Positions 23,769 to 31,997 of a stretch of DNA of 35,543 nt are shown piece after piece. The notes under the pieces are model-generated. The model saw only the letters and a list, made by a program, of their open reading frames with translations, did not search any database and was not told the origin of the DNA. Position numbers and translations under genes: made by a program. The DNA comes from an uncultured Geobacter sp. (GTDB taxonomy: Bacteria > Desulfobacterota > Desulfuromonadia > Geobacterales > DSM-12255), in contig CALMBF010000127.1 of the NCBI GenBank assembly GCA_937860145.1, positions 1 through 35,543 of the forward strand, written 5' to 3'. Position 1 is the stretch's first letter. Every line of letters starts with the position of its first letter.

Positions 23769-26468
23769 ATGGAATATACCATCGATAAATATTTCCCTGA
23801 TGAGACCCAGGCTGTCGGCGATGCGGGGCGGGCCTCCTTCGAGGAGAAGCGACCCCTCTACCTTGCGGCCTCACGGCGTTTCCTCGCCCATTACCGTGAA
23901 GCTATCAAGCAGCGGCACCGCGAAGGGCTCTCCGGCATCGAGACGGTCAGTGCCATCACCGCCATGACCGATACCCTTGTCCTCAAACTCTACTCATCGA
24001 TCCTGCAGGACATGGACGCGGCTGGCCAGATCGACGATCTCACCCTGGTGGCCGTGGGGGGGTATGGCCGCGCCGAGCTCAACCCCTTCTCCGACATCGA
24101 CCTGATGTTCCTCCACGGCGGCAAGAAGCTGCAGCTCGTGGAGGAGATTGCCCAGAAGCTCCTCTATTTCCTCTGGGACATGCGCCTGGACGTGGGGTAT
24201 TCGGTCCGGACCGTAGGGGATTGCATCGAGATGGGAAAGAGCGATTCCACGGTGCGGACCGCCATGCTGGACAGCCGCTTCCTCGGCGGCAGCGAACCCC
24301 TGTACCGGGAGTTCTGGAAAGCGTTCCAGAGCCAGCTCCTTGCCCGGGGGAGCGATGCGTTCATCAACGACAAGCTCCATGAACTGGAGACCCGGCGGGG
24401 GAAGTACGGCTCGTCGGTCTACATCCTGGAACCGAACATCAAGGAGAGCGAGGGGGGACTGCGCGACCTGCAGACCGCCCTCTGGGTGGCGAAGCTCAAG
24501 TACAAGATCACCACCATGCGGGAACTGGTGATCAAGGGGGTGCTGTCGGAGGAGGAGCTGGAGGGGTTCGAGGCGGCAAAGTCATACCTGTGGCGGCTGC
24601 GCAACGAGCTCCACTACCTGGCGGGGAGGAAGAACGACCAGATAACCTTCGAAGCCCAGATCGGCCTGGCGGCTTTCCGCGGCTTCAAGGACCATGGCAA
24701 GACCCTTGCCGTGGAGGAGTTCATGCGGGAGTACTACCTCCAGGCCACCAGGACCGAGCACCTCTGTGCCTCCCTCATCACCCGCTGCCGGCGCAGGGAC
24801 GACAGCCGGGGGAAGATCCTCGGCTACTTCATCAGGAGGCACCTGGGTGACGGTCTCTACGTGGTCAGGGGGGAGCTGGTGGTCCCGGACGAGTCGGTCG
24901 TGGACGCCAATCCACCGCTCCTGATGAAGATCTTCGAGGCGGCCCAGAAGCAGGGGGTCCGGCTCTCCGTCGATACCAAGTCCCTGATCAGGCGCAAGCT
25001 CCATCTGGTCAACGACAAGTTCCGCCGCAGCCGGGAAGTGAACGGGTCGTTCTTCGCGATCCTCCGCTCCGACAAGGGGGTGGTCGAGACCCTCAAGCTG
25101 ATGCACCACCTGGAGTTCCTCAATCACTACATCCCCGAGTTCGAGCGGATCTACTGCAAGGTGCAGCACGATCTCTACCACATCTTCACCGTGGATACGC
25201 ACCTCCTCTTCTGCGTGGAGGAGATTGTCAACCTCTGGCAGGGTGGGCATGCCGAGGAGCTGCCGGACCTGACATCCCTCGCCAAGGAGGTGGAAAAGCG
25301 GGAACTGCTCCTCCTGGCGGTCCTCCTCCACGATATCGGCAAGGGTGAAGGGGGAGGCCATGCGGAAAAGGGGGCTCTCCTCTGTCGTACCATTGCCCGG
25401 AGAATGGGGCTCTCCCGGGAGGACAGCGAGCGGCTGGAGTTCCTGGTGCGCCAGCACCTCCTCTTCGCCCACATCGCCCAGCGGCGCGACCTGCACGATG
25501 AGCGGATGATCATCGATTTTGCCCGGCAGATGGGGAGCAGCGAAAACCTGAAGATGCTCTACCTCCTTACCTATGCCGACGTGAAGGGGGTCGGTCCCGA
25601 TGTCTGGACGGAGTGGAAGAAGATGCTCTTCCGGGAGCTGTTCGACAAGACCTACCAGGTCCTGGAACGGGGCGACTTCCGTCTCGAGGCGAGCAGCGAG
25701 CGGGTCAAGGCGGTGCGACGCAGGGTCATGGCCCTGCTGGAGAACGAACTCCCCCACCAGGCCGTCATGGACGAACTGAAGGCCCTGACCACCCGGCATA
25801 CCCTGTCGAACCGGCCCGAGGAGCTTGCCGACCATATCAGGGTGCTGCTGCGGCTGGAACACGACCCCATGGTCATCGAGCTGGATCACCGGCAGGACCT
25901 GGGTTTTACCTTCTTTACCATCGCCACCCGCGACATGCCCGCGCTCTTCTCCAAGATCACCGGGGTGATGGCCGCCAACGGCATCAACATTCTCGGGGCC
26001 CAGATCCACACGAGCAAGAACGGCAAGGCGCTGGACACGCTCCAGGTCAACTCCCCCCAGGGCTTCGTCATTACCGACGCACACCGGTGGAACAGACTCA
26101 AGGAGGACATGCGCAACGTCCTGGAGGGCAAGGTCAGGGTGCAGGCCCTGGTGGAGAAGAGGCGCAAGTCGAATCCCGTGCTGGAGAAGCCGAAACCCCG
26201 GTTTCCGACCAGGGTCGAGATCGACAACGAAGTCTCGGTCGATTACACGGTCCTCGACATCTATACCCATGACAAGGTCGGGCTGCTCTACAGCATAACC
26301 GCCGCGCTCAGTGACCTGGGGCTCTATATCGGCGTGGCGAAAATCTCCACCAAGGTCGACCAGGTCGCCGACGTCTTCTACGTGCGGGACATCTTCGGGC
26401 AGAAGATCATCAACGAGGAGAAGCTCGCCGAGATCAAGGCCAGGCTCCTTGCCGCCATTGATTCATGA
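23769..26468 (+). CDS. glnD: [Protein-PII] uridylyltransferase / uridylyl-removing enzyme
   Basis: Senses glutamine and modifies PII proteins with UMP, thus setting nitrogen regulation. The 899 residues hold the nucleotidyltransferase motif GGYGRAELNPFSDIDL (~97-112), the GlnE/GlnD linker region with ESEGGLRDLQTALW, the HD domain for deuridylylation (LLHDIGKGEGGGHAEKGA, ~517-534), and two C-terminal ACT domains (~710-790 and ~820-899) that bind glutamine. GAGGAG precedes ATG 23769. Its last four bases (ATGA) overlap the start of xerD, so the two are translationally coupled. Confidence 0.97.
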   Translation: MEYTIDKYFPDETQAVGDAGRASFEEKRPLYLAASRRFLAHYREAIKQRHREGLSGIETVSAITAMTDTLVLKLYSSILQDMDAAGQIDDLTLVAVGGYGRAELNPFSDIDLMFLHGGKKLQLVEEIAQKLLYFLWDMRLDVGYSVRTVGDCIEMGKSDSTVRTAMLDSRFLGGSEPLYREFWKAFQSQLLARGSDAFINDKLHELETRRGKYGSSVYILEPNIKESEGGLRDLQTALWVAKLKYKITTMRELVIKGVLSEEELEGFEAAKSYLWRLRNELHYLAGRKNDQITFEAQIGLAAFRGFKDHGKTLAVEEFMREYYLQATRTEHLCASLITRCRRRDDSRGKILGYFIRRHLGDGLYVVRGELVVPDESVVDANPPLLMKIFEAAQKQGVRLSVDTKSLIRRKLHLVNDKFRRSREVNGSFFAILRSDKGVVETLKLMHHLEFLNHYIPEFERIYCKVQHDLYHIFTVDTHLLFCVEEIVNLWQGGHAEELPDLTSLAKEVEKRELLLLAVLLHDIGKGEGGGHAEKGALLCRTIARRMGLSREDSERLEFLVRQHLLFAHIAQRRDLHDERMIIDFARQMGSSENLKMLYLLTYADVKGVGPDVWTEWKKMLFRELFDKTYQVLERGDFRLEASSERVKAVRRRVMALLENELPHQAVMDELKALTTRHTLSNRPEELADHIRVLLRLEHDPMVIELDHRQDLGFTFFTIATRDMPALFSKITGVMAANGINILGAQIHTSKNGKALDTLQVNSPQGFVITDAHRWNRLKEDMRNVLEGKVRVQALVEKRRKSNPVLEKPKPRFPTRVEIDNEVSVDYTVLDIYTHDKVGLLYSITAALSDLGLYIGVAKISTKVDQVADVFYVRDIFGQKIINEEKLAEIKARLLAAIDS

Positions 26469-27352
26469 ACCACTATCTCGACCTGTTCCTCTCCTATCTC
26501 CTCGTTGAGAAGGGATTGACAAGGAATACTCTGGAAGCATACAGTCGGGATGTGGGGGGGTATCTCGGTTATCTGGAGCAGGAAGGGTGCCGTGAGCCGG
26601 GCCAGGTACGGCCGACCCATGTCGCTTCGTACATCGCGCTCCTCAGGGATGCCGGCCATGCCCCGCGCAGCCGCGCACGGGCCCTGTCCGCCCTGAGGAT
26701 GTTCCACCGCTTCCTGCTGGTGGAGGGGCATGCCACCGAGAACCCTACCGCCGTCATCGAATCTCCCCGCCTGCCGGCGAAGTTGCCCCAGGTACTGGGG
26801 GAGGCGGAAGTCGATGCCCTCCTCCGGGTCCCTGCCGGCAACGACAGCATCGATGTCAGGGACCGCGCCATGCTCGAGCTCCTCTATGCTACCGGCCTGA
26901 GGGTGTCCGAGCTGGTGTCGCTGCGCCTGACCGATCTCAACCTGGTGGCCGGCTACCTGGTAACATCGGGCAAGGGGGAGAAAGAGCGGCTGGTGCCGAT
27001 AGGAGAGTCCGCAGGCAGGGTGCTGGCAGAGTACCTGCAGACGGCGCGCAGTGAGCTTGACAGGACGGGGGAGAGCCGGGTCCTCTTTCTGAGCCGCCTG
27101 GGGGGGAAGATGAGCCGCCAGGCATTCTGGAACATCATCAAGAAGAGGGCTCTGCAGGCAGGGATACGGAAGGCGATTTCCCCCCACACCCTGCGCCACT
27201 CCTTCGCCACCCATCTGCTGGAACATGGCGCCGACCTGCGCAGCGTGCAACTGATGCTCGGCCATGCGGATCTTTCAACCACCCAGATTTATACGCATGT
27301 TTCGCGGGAGCGGCTGAAAAAACTCCACCAGTCATTACACCCCCGCGGCTGA
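26465..27352 (+). CDS. xerD: Tyrosine recombinase XerD
   Basis: Resolves chromosome dimers at dif with XerC, under FtsK control. The 295 residues have the SAM-like N-terminal DNA-binding domain and the catalytic set: Arg in ATGLRVSEL (~146), Lys in GKGEKERLVP, HTLRHSFATHLLEHGADL (His and Arg, ~240), LGHADLSTTQIYTHV with the nucleophile Tyr (~279). The ISPHTLRH and ERLKKLHQSLHPRG end resemble XerD more than XerC. The start overlaps the glnD stop by 4 bases. No nearby integron or phage genes, so this is the housekeeping enzyme. Confidence 0.93.
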   Translation: MNHYLDLFLSYLLVEKGLTRNTLEAYSRDVGGYLGYLEQEGCREPGQVRPTHVASYIALLRDAGHAPRSRARALSALRMFHRFLLVEGHATENPTAVIESPRLPAKLPQVLGEAEVDALLRVPAGNDSIDVRDRAMLELLYATGLRVSELVSLRLTDLNLVAGYLVTSGKGEKERLVPIGESAGRVLAEYLQTARSELDRTGESRVLFLSRLGGKMSRQAFWNIIKKRALQAGIRKAISPHTLRHSFATHLLEHGADLRSVQLMLGHADLSTTQIYTHVSRERLKKLHQSLHPRG

Positions 27353-27426
27353 TGGGACCCGGCAGATTATCACCCGTGCCAGGGGGAATGGGACGCATCC
27401 CCCCCCGGTTTTTGAAAGGATCGTGT

Positions 27427-28623
27427 ATGAAATACATCGTGCTGCTCGGCGACGGCATGTCGGACGAGAAAATTGCCGGTCTTGACAACAGGACACCGCT
27501 GCAGGCCGCCCACACCCCGCACATGGATTACATGGCGCGGTGCGGCAGGATCGGCCTCGCCAATACCGTCCCCCCGGGGTATCCGCCGGGGAGCGACGTC
27601 GCCAACCTTTCCGTATTCGGCTACGACCCGCGCAGCTGCTACACGGGCCGTTCTCCCCTTGAGGCTGCGAGCATGGGGATCGAGCTCGGTCCCGATGACG
27701 TGGCGTTCCGCATCAACCTGGTCAATCTCGAGGCCCGTGCGGGCACGCTGCTGATGAAGGATTACTCCGCCGGCCACATCTCCACTGACGAGGGGCACGA
27801 GCTGGTGGACGCCCTGCAGAAGGAGCTGGGCAGCGACGAGTTCCACTTCTACCCCGGCATCAGCTACCGCCATCTGCTCGTCTGGCGGGGTGGCAATGAG
27901 AAGGTCAACGCCACTCCTCCCCACGACATCACCGGCCAGTCGATCCTCGACTATCTCCCCACGGGGGAGAGGGCGGAAAAGCTGATCAGCCTGATGAACG
28001 CCTCCCAGCTCGTGTTCCACAACCACCCCCAGTATCGCCGTCGGCTCGAGGGGGGGAAGACCCCGGCCAACTCCATCTGGCTCTGGGGGCAGGGGAAGGC
28101 GCCGAGCATGCAGACCTATGCCGAGAAGTTCGGCCTTACCGGCGCGGTTATCTCTGCCGTGGACCTCGTGCGCGGCATCGGCGTGTATGCCGGGCTGGAG
28201 ATCATCAAGGTGCCGGGTGCCACCGGCTACATCGATACCAACTACCGCGGGAAGGCCGAGGCGGCCCTGAAGGCTCTGGAGCGGTGCGATTATGTCTATC
28301 TCCACGTGGAGGCCCCGGACGAGGCTGCCCACAGCGGTAACCTGGAGCACAAGCTGCGGGCGATCGAGGATTTTGACGCCCAGGTCGTGGGGCCGGTGCT
28401 GGAGGGGATGAAGAAGTTCGGGGAGTACAGGGTCCTCTGCACCCCCGATCACCCGACGCCGCTGGCGCGCATGACCCACACGTCGGACCCGGTTCCGTTC
28501 ATTGTCTACGGGGGGGAAACGGTGGAGAATGCCCGGGTTTTGGGGTATGACGAGGATTCTGCCCGGGAGTCCGGACTGGTGGTCGAGGAGGGGTACCGGT
28601 TGATGGAGCTTCTGCGTGCCTGA
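27427..28623 (+). CDS. ApgM-family cofactor-independent phosphoglycerate mutase / proposed homoserine kinase
   Basis: A member of the alkaline phosphatase superfamily, archaeal-type phosphoglycerate mutase branch (COG3635), 398 residues. Visible metal and catalytic sites are VLLGDGMSDE (residues ~5-14), the PPGSDVANL segment with the probable Ser nucleophile (~55-63), EAPDEAAHSGN (~298-308) and CTPDHPTPL (~338-346). In deltaproteobacteria, close relatives have been proposed to be homoserine kinases because they sit by threonine genes (TIGR02535). Here the neighbours are xerD and a Cys-rich PAS protein, which give no support to either choice. ATG 27427 is chosen over an upstream in-frame start at 27352 because AAAGGA lies 6-8 bases before it. 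Confidence 0.88.
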   Translation: MKYIVLLGDGMSDEKIAGLDNRTPLQAAHTPHMDYMARCGRIGLANTVPPGYPPGSDVANLSVFGYDPRSCYTGRSPLEAASMGIELGPDDVAFRINLVNLEARAGTLLMKDYSAGHISTDEGHELVDALQKELGSDEFHFYPGISYRHLLVWRGGNEKVNATPPHDITGQSILDYLPTGERAEKLISLMNASQLVFHNHPQYRRRLEGGKTPANSIWLWGQGKAPSMQTYAEKFGLTGAVISAVDLVRGIGVYAGLEIIKVPGATGYIDTNYRGKAEAALKALERCDYVYLHVEAPDEAAHSGNLEHKLRAIEDFDAQVVGPVLEGMKKFGEYRVLCTPDHPTPLARMTHTSDPVPFIVYGGETVENARVLGYDEDSARESGLVVEEGYRLMELLRA

Positions 28624-28634
28624 AACGGCTCACG

Positions 28635-29135
28635 TCAGAGCTTGTCGATGCGGAGGTGAACAACGCCGTTGACCAGGCGCGTGGAGATGAGGTAGTCGCA
28701 CCGTTGCTCCGGCGATGAACTGCATCCGTTGACAAGTGCCGGCATGGCGTCGATCTCCCGCCCGGTCTGGTACGTCTCGGTTGCGGCAAACCGGATGGTG
28801 CATCCGCTGCAGTGGATAGTGTTGTCGCACCGTTCCGGCAGGCGTGCATGGGAACATTCGTAAATTTTCCCTCCCCAGCTGGTGTCCGGCTCCTTCACTT
28901 CGGCCGAGGCCGATTCGTTGGCAGCGATGTTCTCGATGATAACCGTGCCGGCACTGTCAACGAGTGCGATCGGAAAGTTCAGGCTGTCCAGGTATCGTTG
29001 CAGGGAAACCCCGAGCTGGAAATCCAGGTTGTCGGCGCATTCATCGCAGATGGTGTGGGTTGTCAGCCCCTCACCTTCATCGGTCCCCCCGATATACCCC
29101 ATGAACTTGTTGCACCAGGCACAGATTCTTTTCAT
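28635..29135 (-). CDS. Cys-rich PAS-like protein of unknown function
   Basis: The 166-residue cytoplasmic protein begins with a zinc-finger-like pair of CxxC motifs (C5AWC8 and C30DEC33). A short PAS-like core follows (FPIALVDSAGTVIIENIAANE, ~54-74). The second half has more cysteines: C94, C103, C109, C112 (HCSGCTIR), C138 and C146. I recall similar proteins in Geobacter-type genomes but no known function. The cysteine clusters suggest a redox or metal sensor. The gene is convergent with the ApgM gene, 11 bases apart at their stops. No output domain is present. Confidence 0.75.
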   Translation of the reverse strand: MKRICAWCNKFMGYIGGTDEGEGLTTHTICDECADNLDFQLGVSLQRYLDSLNFPIALVDSAGTVIIENIAANESASAEVKEPDTSWGGKIYECSHARLPERCDNTIHCSGCTIRFAATETYQTGREIDAMPALVNGCSSSPEQRCDYLISTRLVNGVVHLRIDKL

Positions 29136-29310
29136 CTACGTGGACCCCACCTTGTTCGGGCGCCGTTCCCGGGTGACGAAGGATGCCGTCGTACCGGTCA
29201 TGGCATGTTCTTTATGCTATACCCGGGCATGATTTTATGCAAAACGAATTTGAGTCCACGGAGATTACCGGGCCGGTCCGGCTGATGAACGGGATAGGGG
29301 ACCATGAAAA

Positions 29311-29343
29311 GAGGTCGGGGAGCATTCTCCCCGGCCTCTTTTT
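29311..29343. terminator. Intrinsic terminator in the gap 29136-29443
   Basis: GAGGTCGGGGAG (29311-29322), loop CATT, CTCCCCGGCCTC (29327-29338), then five or more T; on the minus strand the hairpin is followed by TTTT, so it may also serve the GapN-like gene that ends at 29444. The remainder of this ~300-base gap shows no supported gene. Confidence 0.8.
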
Positions 29344-29443
29344 GTACCCGGAAGGGAGGGGCTCTCCTCATCGACAAAGCGCCGGGCAAGCGGGATAGTT
29401 CCCCAGCTGCCCGGCCTTCGGTCCTCTGACCAGTTTGTCGCTC

Positions 29444-31057
29444 TTACAGAATGTAGTCGGTGGAGAGGAAATGGGATTTCCGGTCCCGCACGATCCGGTT
29501 GATGATCTCCTTGCTGGAATCCGTGTCCCGTGCGGCGACAACCGTCCGGATGGAGAGGATCCGCAGGGCATCGATCACCGACTGGGTCCCTTCGGCGGAG
29601 TTTTTCCGGCCGTTGAAGGGGAAAGAGTCGGGGCTGCGCTGGCACTGGCTGTTGATGTTGATCCTGCAGACCTGGTTGACCAGTGCGTCCATGAGAGTTG
29701 CGACGCCGTCGGCCGACGACCCGAAGATGCTCGCCTGCTGGCCGTAATCGGAGGAGACGACGTAGTCGATGACCTCCCGGATGTCGTCATAGGGGACCAC
29801 CGGCACTACCGGTCCGAACTGCTCCTCCTGGTGGACTCTCATTGCCGGCGAGACGGGGTAGAGGAGCGCCGGGTAGAAGAACGAGCCGGTGACCGAACCA
29901 CCCCCCGGGTTGACGACGTCGGCCCCTTTGCCGACCGCATCATTGACAAGGTCGGTGAGATACCCGGGTTTTTCCGGCTCGGGGAGGGGGGTGATGGTCA
30001 CCCCTTCATCCCACGGCATGCCACAGGTGAGGCTGCTGACCCCCCGGGACAACCGGTCGAGGAACGGTTCGGCACACGAACGGTGGACGAAGATGATCTT
30101 CAGGGCGGTACAGCGCTGGCCGTTGAAGGTCAGGCTACCGCGCAGGCATTCGGTTGCGGCCAGGTCCAGGTCCGCGTCGGGCAGTATCACCGCCGGGTTC
30201 TTGGCATCGAGACCGAGGACGCAGCGGAGTCGGTGGGGCCGGGGGTGCATGGCCCGCAGGGAATCGGCGACACGGCTGGTGCCGATGAAGGCGAGGACGT
30301 CGACGTCTCCGGAGGCCATCAGGGGGGGGACGACGACTTCGCCGTCGCCGTAGACCGTGTTTACCACCCCCGGGGGGAAGGAGTCCCGCAGCGCCGCCAG
30401 GAGCGGCTGGAACAGGAGGATGCCGAAGCGGGGCGGCTTGATGATGACCGTGTTCCCCATGAGCAGGGCAGGGATCAGGGTCGTGAAGGTCTCGTAGAGG
30501 GGGAAGTTGTACGGACCCATGCAGAGCACGACCCCCAGGGGAGCCCGGCGGATCTGGCCGATGATCCCCTGCTGGATGATGAAGCGTGACGAGGCGCGGT
30601 CGAGCTCCTTGAGGGCGTCGATGGACTCGGTGATGCAGGCGATGGCCCGGTCGAACTCCCGTCTCGCCTCGTCCAGCGGCTTGCCGACCTCCCAGGCAAG
30701 CAGGCGGATGATCTCGTCGCGCCTGCCGTGCATGCCACCGGTGAACTTCTGCAGGCATTCGATCCGTTCCCCCACCGCCATGGTCGGCCAGACGCCCCTG
30801 CCGTTGGCATAGGCCTTCGTTGCCGCCGCGAGCGCCTCCAGGGCCGCTTCGGGGGAGAGGAGCGGAGCGTGACCGACAACGTGGGGGGCGTATCCGTCCC
30901 CATCCGCAACGTAGACCGGAGAAACGATGGTCTGGAGCGGGCCGCCCCAGGTGTCGAGTTTGCCGTCGATGAGGTATTCCCGCTGTTCGCGGGGGGTGCC
31001 CAGGGAGAATGCCGCGGGGATACGCGGTGCTGAAGGGAACAGGTTCTCAGGTGTCAA
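29444..31057 (-). CDS. GapN-like aldehyde dehydrogenase (NADP-dependent, non-phosphorylating GAPDH type)
   Basis: By family, oxidises glyceraldehyde 3-phosphate directly to 3-phosphoglycerate with NADP+. The 537 residues show CMGPYNFPLYETFTTLIPAL (~155-175), IIKPPRFG, AFIGTSRVADSL, the catalytic Cys in SLTFNGQRCTALK, and LPEPEKPGYL, all as in GapN-like enzymes. The usual general-base Glu, expected 34 residues before the Cys (ELGGK), is Gly here: the segment reads LGLDAKNP, with an Asp two residues on. GAGGA lies about 8 bases before TTG 31057, the chosen start; another TTG at 31102 would add 15 residues. The substrate is therefore probable, not certain. It is a single-gene unit on the minus strand. 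Confidence 0.85.
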   Translation of the reverse strand: MTPENLFPSAPRIPAAFSLGTPREQREYLIDGKLDTWGGPLQTIVSPVYVADGDGYAPHVVGHAPLLSPEAALEALAAATKAYANGRGVWPTMAVGERIECLQKFTGGMHGRRDEIIRLLAWEVGKPLDEARREFDRAIACITESIDALKELDRASSRFIIQQGIIGQIRRAPLGVVLCMGPYNFPLYETFTTLIPALLMGNTVIIKPPRFGILLFQPLLAALRDSFPPGVVNTVYGDGEVVVPPLMASGDVDVLAFIGTSRVADSLRAMHPRPHRLRCVLGLDAKNPAVILPDADLDLAATECLRGSLTFNGQRCTALKIIFVHRSCAEPFLDRLSRGVSSLTCGMPWDEGVTITPLPEPEKPGYLTDLVNDAVGKGADVVNPGGGSVTGSFFYPALLYPVSPAMRVHQEEQFGPVVPVVPYDDIREVIDYVVSSDYGQQASIFGSSADGVATLMDALVNQVCRININSQCQRSPDSFPFNGRKNSAEGTQSVIDALRILSIRTVVAARDTDSSKEIINRIVRDRKSHFLSTDYIL

Positions 31058-31174
31058 TGGATCTATCCTCGTGGCAGGTCGTATGGCAAGAAAAGAGGCC
31101 AAGGACTGGTTCCCTGGCCTTCGTCTCCTGGTTCAGCCGGTTCGGGTGCGTGCGTACCCTGATTCGTCCTGCCC

Positions 31175-31204
31175 ATCCTAGAAGATTGAACGGTGGTCGG
31201 TCAA
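31175..31204 (-). promoter_or_regulatory. Possible promoter of the GapN-like gene
   Basis: On the minus strand TTGACC (31204-31199), 18 bases, TAGGAT (31180-31175). Confidence 0.35.
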
Positions 31205-31303
31205 GTCTAGATTCCGGGACCGCCCATGACCATGCCCGCTTCCATGGTAGTGCGGGTAGGGGGTAGCAAGGGGATGCTGGACGTCATGATAAAAAATATA
31301 AAG

Positions 31304-31320
31304 ACTATAAAAAAAGTATA
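31304..31320. promoter_or_regulatory. CTAY-N7-RTAG-like operator candidate, distal copy
   Basis: ACTATAAAAAAAGTATA has the left half (CTAT) and spacing of the other three copies, with a weaker right half (GTAT). It lies in the AT-rich divergent region 31058-31457, between the GapN-like gene and the Rrf2 gene. Confidence 0.4.
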
Positions 31321-31398
31321 AAATTCATATTTATTTGAAATCACGAGAGAATATGGTCGGAGCGTGCAGCGGTCTCTGCTGTCGGTGAAAAATATCAG

Positions 31399-31428
31399 TT
31401 GACAGGGGACGGCGATACGGAGTAAAAC
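31399..31428 (+). promoter_or_regulatory. Promoter of the sulfur-locus Rrf2 gene
   Basis: TTGACA (31399-31404), 18 bases, TAAAAC (31423-31428). Transcription would start near 31435, at the edge of the operator candidate 31436-31452. Confidence 0.5.
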
Positions 31429-31435
31429 GATAATA

Positions 31436-31452
31436 ACTATAGCAACCGTAGG
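31436..31452. promoter_or_regulatory. CTAY-N7-RTAG operator candidate before the Rrf2 gene
   Basis: ACTATAGCAACCGTAGG: CTAT-N7-GTAG. It covers the predicted transcription start and runs up to the ribosome site, 6 bases before ATG 31458, a position suited to autorepression. Confidence 0.55.
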
Positions 31453-31457
31453 TAATC

Positions 31458-31919
31458 ATGATTTCAATGCGCAGCAAATACGCCATCAAGGCGCTCAGTT
31501 ACATGGCCCGTACCCGGGACAAGGAGTCGTTCCTGATCGCGGAGGTGGCTGCTGCCGAGAACATCCCCAAGAAGTTTCTCGAAGCGATCCTCCTGACCCT
31601 GAAGAGCCAGGGGATCCTGACCAGCCGCAAAGGCCCCGGTGGCGGATACTGGCTTGCCAGGTCCCCGGGGGCGATCACCCTCGGCAGCATCATCCGTGCC
31701 TTCGAGGGTGACTTGGCCCCGGTCCCGTGCCTCTCCGAAACATCTTCCGGGACCTGTCCCGAATGCAGCGATGCGGCAACCTGCGCCACCCGCCTGGCCA
31801 TGGCCGATGTCCAGAAAGCCGTCTCCTCGGTCATCGACACCGTCACCCTCGCCGACATGATCGAGCGGAGCGAATTCGAGCGGCAGCGGCTGTCCCAGCA
31901 GCTGGATTTTACGATCTGA
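31458..31919 (+). CDS. Rrf2-family regulator of the sulfur-assimilation locus (CymR-like role)
   Basis: The 153-residue DNA-binding protein has an Rrf2 winged helix (MRSKYAIKALSYMAR, helix-turn-helix ~26-52, wing RKGPGGGYWLARSP ~57-70). Four cysteines at C91, C100, C103 and C109 (PCLSETSSGTCPECSDAATC) could bind an Fe-S cluster; this differs from Bacillus CymR, which lacks a cluster and uses CysK as partner. It lies 78 bases before cysK, and matching dyads sit before its own gene, cysK and sbp. A repressor of cysteine synthesis and sulfate uptake, sensing sulfur supply or Fe-S status, is the best inference. The ribosome site overlaps the operator candidate. Confidence 0.88.
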   Translation: MISMRSKYAIKALSYMARTRDKESFLIAEVAAAENIPKKFLEAILLTLKSQGILTSRKGPGGGYWLARSPGAITLGSIIRAFEGDLAPVPCLSETSSGTCPECSDAATCATRLAMADVQKAVSSVIDTVTLADMIERSEFERQRLSQQLDFTI

Positions 31920-31925
31920 TTTTTT

Positions 31926-31954
31926 TTGTGGTAAAAATCTACAAGTTCTATAGA
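31926..31954 (+). promoter_or_regulatory. cysK promoter with overlapping operator candidate
   Basis: TTGTGG (31926-31931), 17 bases, TATAGA (31949-31954). The dyad TCTACAAGTTCTATAGA (31938-31954; CTAC-N7-ATAG) covers half the spacer and the whole -10 box, so a bound regulator would exclude RNA polymerase. Confidence 0.55.
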
Positions 31955-31997
31955 AAGCATCTTTTGAAGTAGCGACCACCCACGCAAGGAGAACATC

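Noticed and set aside
24582-26270. 562-residue reading frame antisense to glnD
   Set aside because: Shadow frame; the glnD frame has all family motifs and coupled neighbours.
26465-27352. Tyrosine recombinase as sign of a mobile element
   Set aside because: It is a standard XerD coupled to glnD, with no attachment sites, phage genes or cargo nearby.
29237-29398. Small plus-strand reading frame MQNEFESTEITG...
   Set aside because: It reads through the terminator hairpin, has no ribosome site and no recognisable pattern.
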